Below, piece by piece: positions 4,790 through 5,120 of a DNA stretch of 5,120 nt (position 1 is its first letter; every line of letters begins with the position of its first letter). The notes under the pieces are model-generated. The model did no database searches, had not been told where the DNA came from, and saw nothing but the letters and a program-made list of their open reading frames with translations. Origin of the DNA: Nitrososphaerota archaeon (lineage in GTDB: Archaea; Thermoproteota; Nitrososphaeria; Nitrososphaerales; CADDZS01); assembly GCA_027886785.1 (NCBI GenBank), contig JAPCJV010000176.1:1-5120 (forward strand), read 5' to 3'. The translations under genes and the position numbers were made by a program.

Positions 4790-4933
4790 TCACGAATATA
4801 GCTCGAAAGCTCGCTTCAGTTCTGAAGCGTGAAGCGCCCAATCACATGTAAGGCACAGAAATTTCTTGTGGTCCGAGCAGTAAGTAACGTCCTCATCGTC
4901 ACCACATTTTTCGCAGAAGCTAAAGTCTACCAT
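4790..4933 (-). CDS. 47-residue B-box-type zinc finger microprotein
   Basis: A minus-strand frame from ATG 4933 to TGA 4792-4790 encodes 47 residues that are nearly all one zinc-binding module. Ligands and spacing are C7-x2-C10-x8-C19-x2-H22-x4-C27-x2-C30-D31-x3-H35. The core reads VTYCSDHKKFLCLTCDWALH. This matches the B-box finger, with the spacing found in plant CONSTANS-type B-boxes (C-x2-C-x8-C-x2-D-x4-C-x2-C-D-x3-H-x8-H). C7, C10, C27 and C30 would form site 1; C19, H22 and H35 would form site 2. The last His of the canonical motif (expected near residue 44) is absent (E44), so site 2 is short of a ligand or uses D31 or water. The tail SELKRAFELYS looks helical. An in-frame TAA upstream makes ATG 4933 the only ATG start. 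A TATA-like box about 30 bases before it suggests a leaderless mRNA. B-boxes are usually protein-interaction domains; the partner is unknown. Confidence 0.78.
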   Translation of the reverse strand: MVDFSFCEKCGDDEDVTYCSDHKKFLCLTCDWALHASELKRAFELYS

Positions 4934-4958
4934 ACTGATCTTTGCTGGGCGTCTCTCA

Positions 4959-4970
4959 GCTTAAAGTATA
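4959..4970 (-). promoter_or_regulatory. TATA element for the B-box gene
   Basis: On the minus strand TATACTTTAAGC spans 4959-4970, its TTTAA core about 30 bases before the ATG at 4933. The spacing predicts transcription starting within a few bases of the ATG, so the message would be leaderless or nearly so. Confidence 0.45.
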
Positions 4971-5120
4971 GAAAATGCTATGATTTTAACCCTTTGATTG
5001 TGTGTTAGGACAATTTAGGTCAGAGCCTTCATTTTACGATTCTTGGCTTCCTTTTTCTAACAAAAGACAGTCCCGGAGCACATTTTTTTGTTTCCTGAAA
5101 GTTTTTTGGTGATCGATTGA
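4971..5120. other. Right edge: no gene seen, several T-runs
   Basis: All six frames are broken by stops within short distances, and no small protein-like frame stands out. T-runs at 5083-5089 (seven T) and 5102-5107 (six T) would suit the end of a plus-strand transcript, but no plus-strand gene reaches here. Confidence 0.4.

Overview
The window looks archaeal, most likely from a soil or sediment lineage of Nitrososphaeria (Thaumarchaeota). The basis is indirect. Several genes have AT-rich TATA-like elements 25-30 bases before the first codon and no Shine-Dalgarno sequence. GTG starts are common, genes end in bare T-runs, and small winged-helix regulators sit beside a secreted beta-propeller protein. 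No rRNA, tRNA, CRISPR array, insertion sequence or complete operon is visible. The lineage is inferred; the gene calls do not depend on it.

Layout, left to right. (1) 1-161: the 3' end of an unrecognised plus-strand gene entering from outside the window. (2) 203-901: a small three-helix membrane protein followed by an 80-residue winged-helix DNA-binding protein. (3) 1071-1089: a perfect 8+8 bp inverted repeat just before a secreted seven-Asp-box (sialidase/BNR-like) propeller gene (1099-2442). (4) 2443-3011: a non-coding stretch rich in inverted repeats. It also holds, on the minus strand, a start-less open frame of 65 codons ending in an extremely Ser/Thr-rich tail, read as a gene remnant. 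(5) 3012-3710 minus: an isochorismatase/nicotinamidase-family cysteine hydrolase with its catalytic triad and metal-site motif intact. (6) 3720-4300: AT-rich DNA with long T-runs and no confident gene, except a possible 52-residue minus-strand protein (4151-4309) whose ATG shares a CATATG with the start region of the next gene. (7) 4301-4669: a PadR-like transcription regulator. (8) 4790-4933 minus: a 47-residue protein that is almost entirely a B-box-type zinc finger, convergent with the PadR gene. Hairpins and T-rich DNA separate the two.

No shared pathway is evident. The genes read as accessory, environment-responsive functions: a cell-surface propeller, a possible NAD-salvage hydrolase, two winged-helix regulators and a zinc-finger microprotein. 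The items most worth a second look are the B-box microprotein, the orphan Ser/Thr-rich frame, the head-to-head ORF pair at 4307-4312 and the palindrome before the propeller gene.
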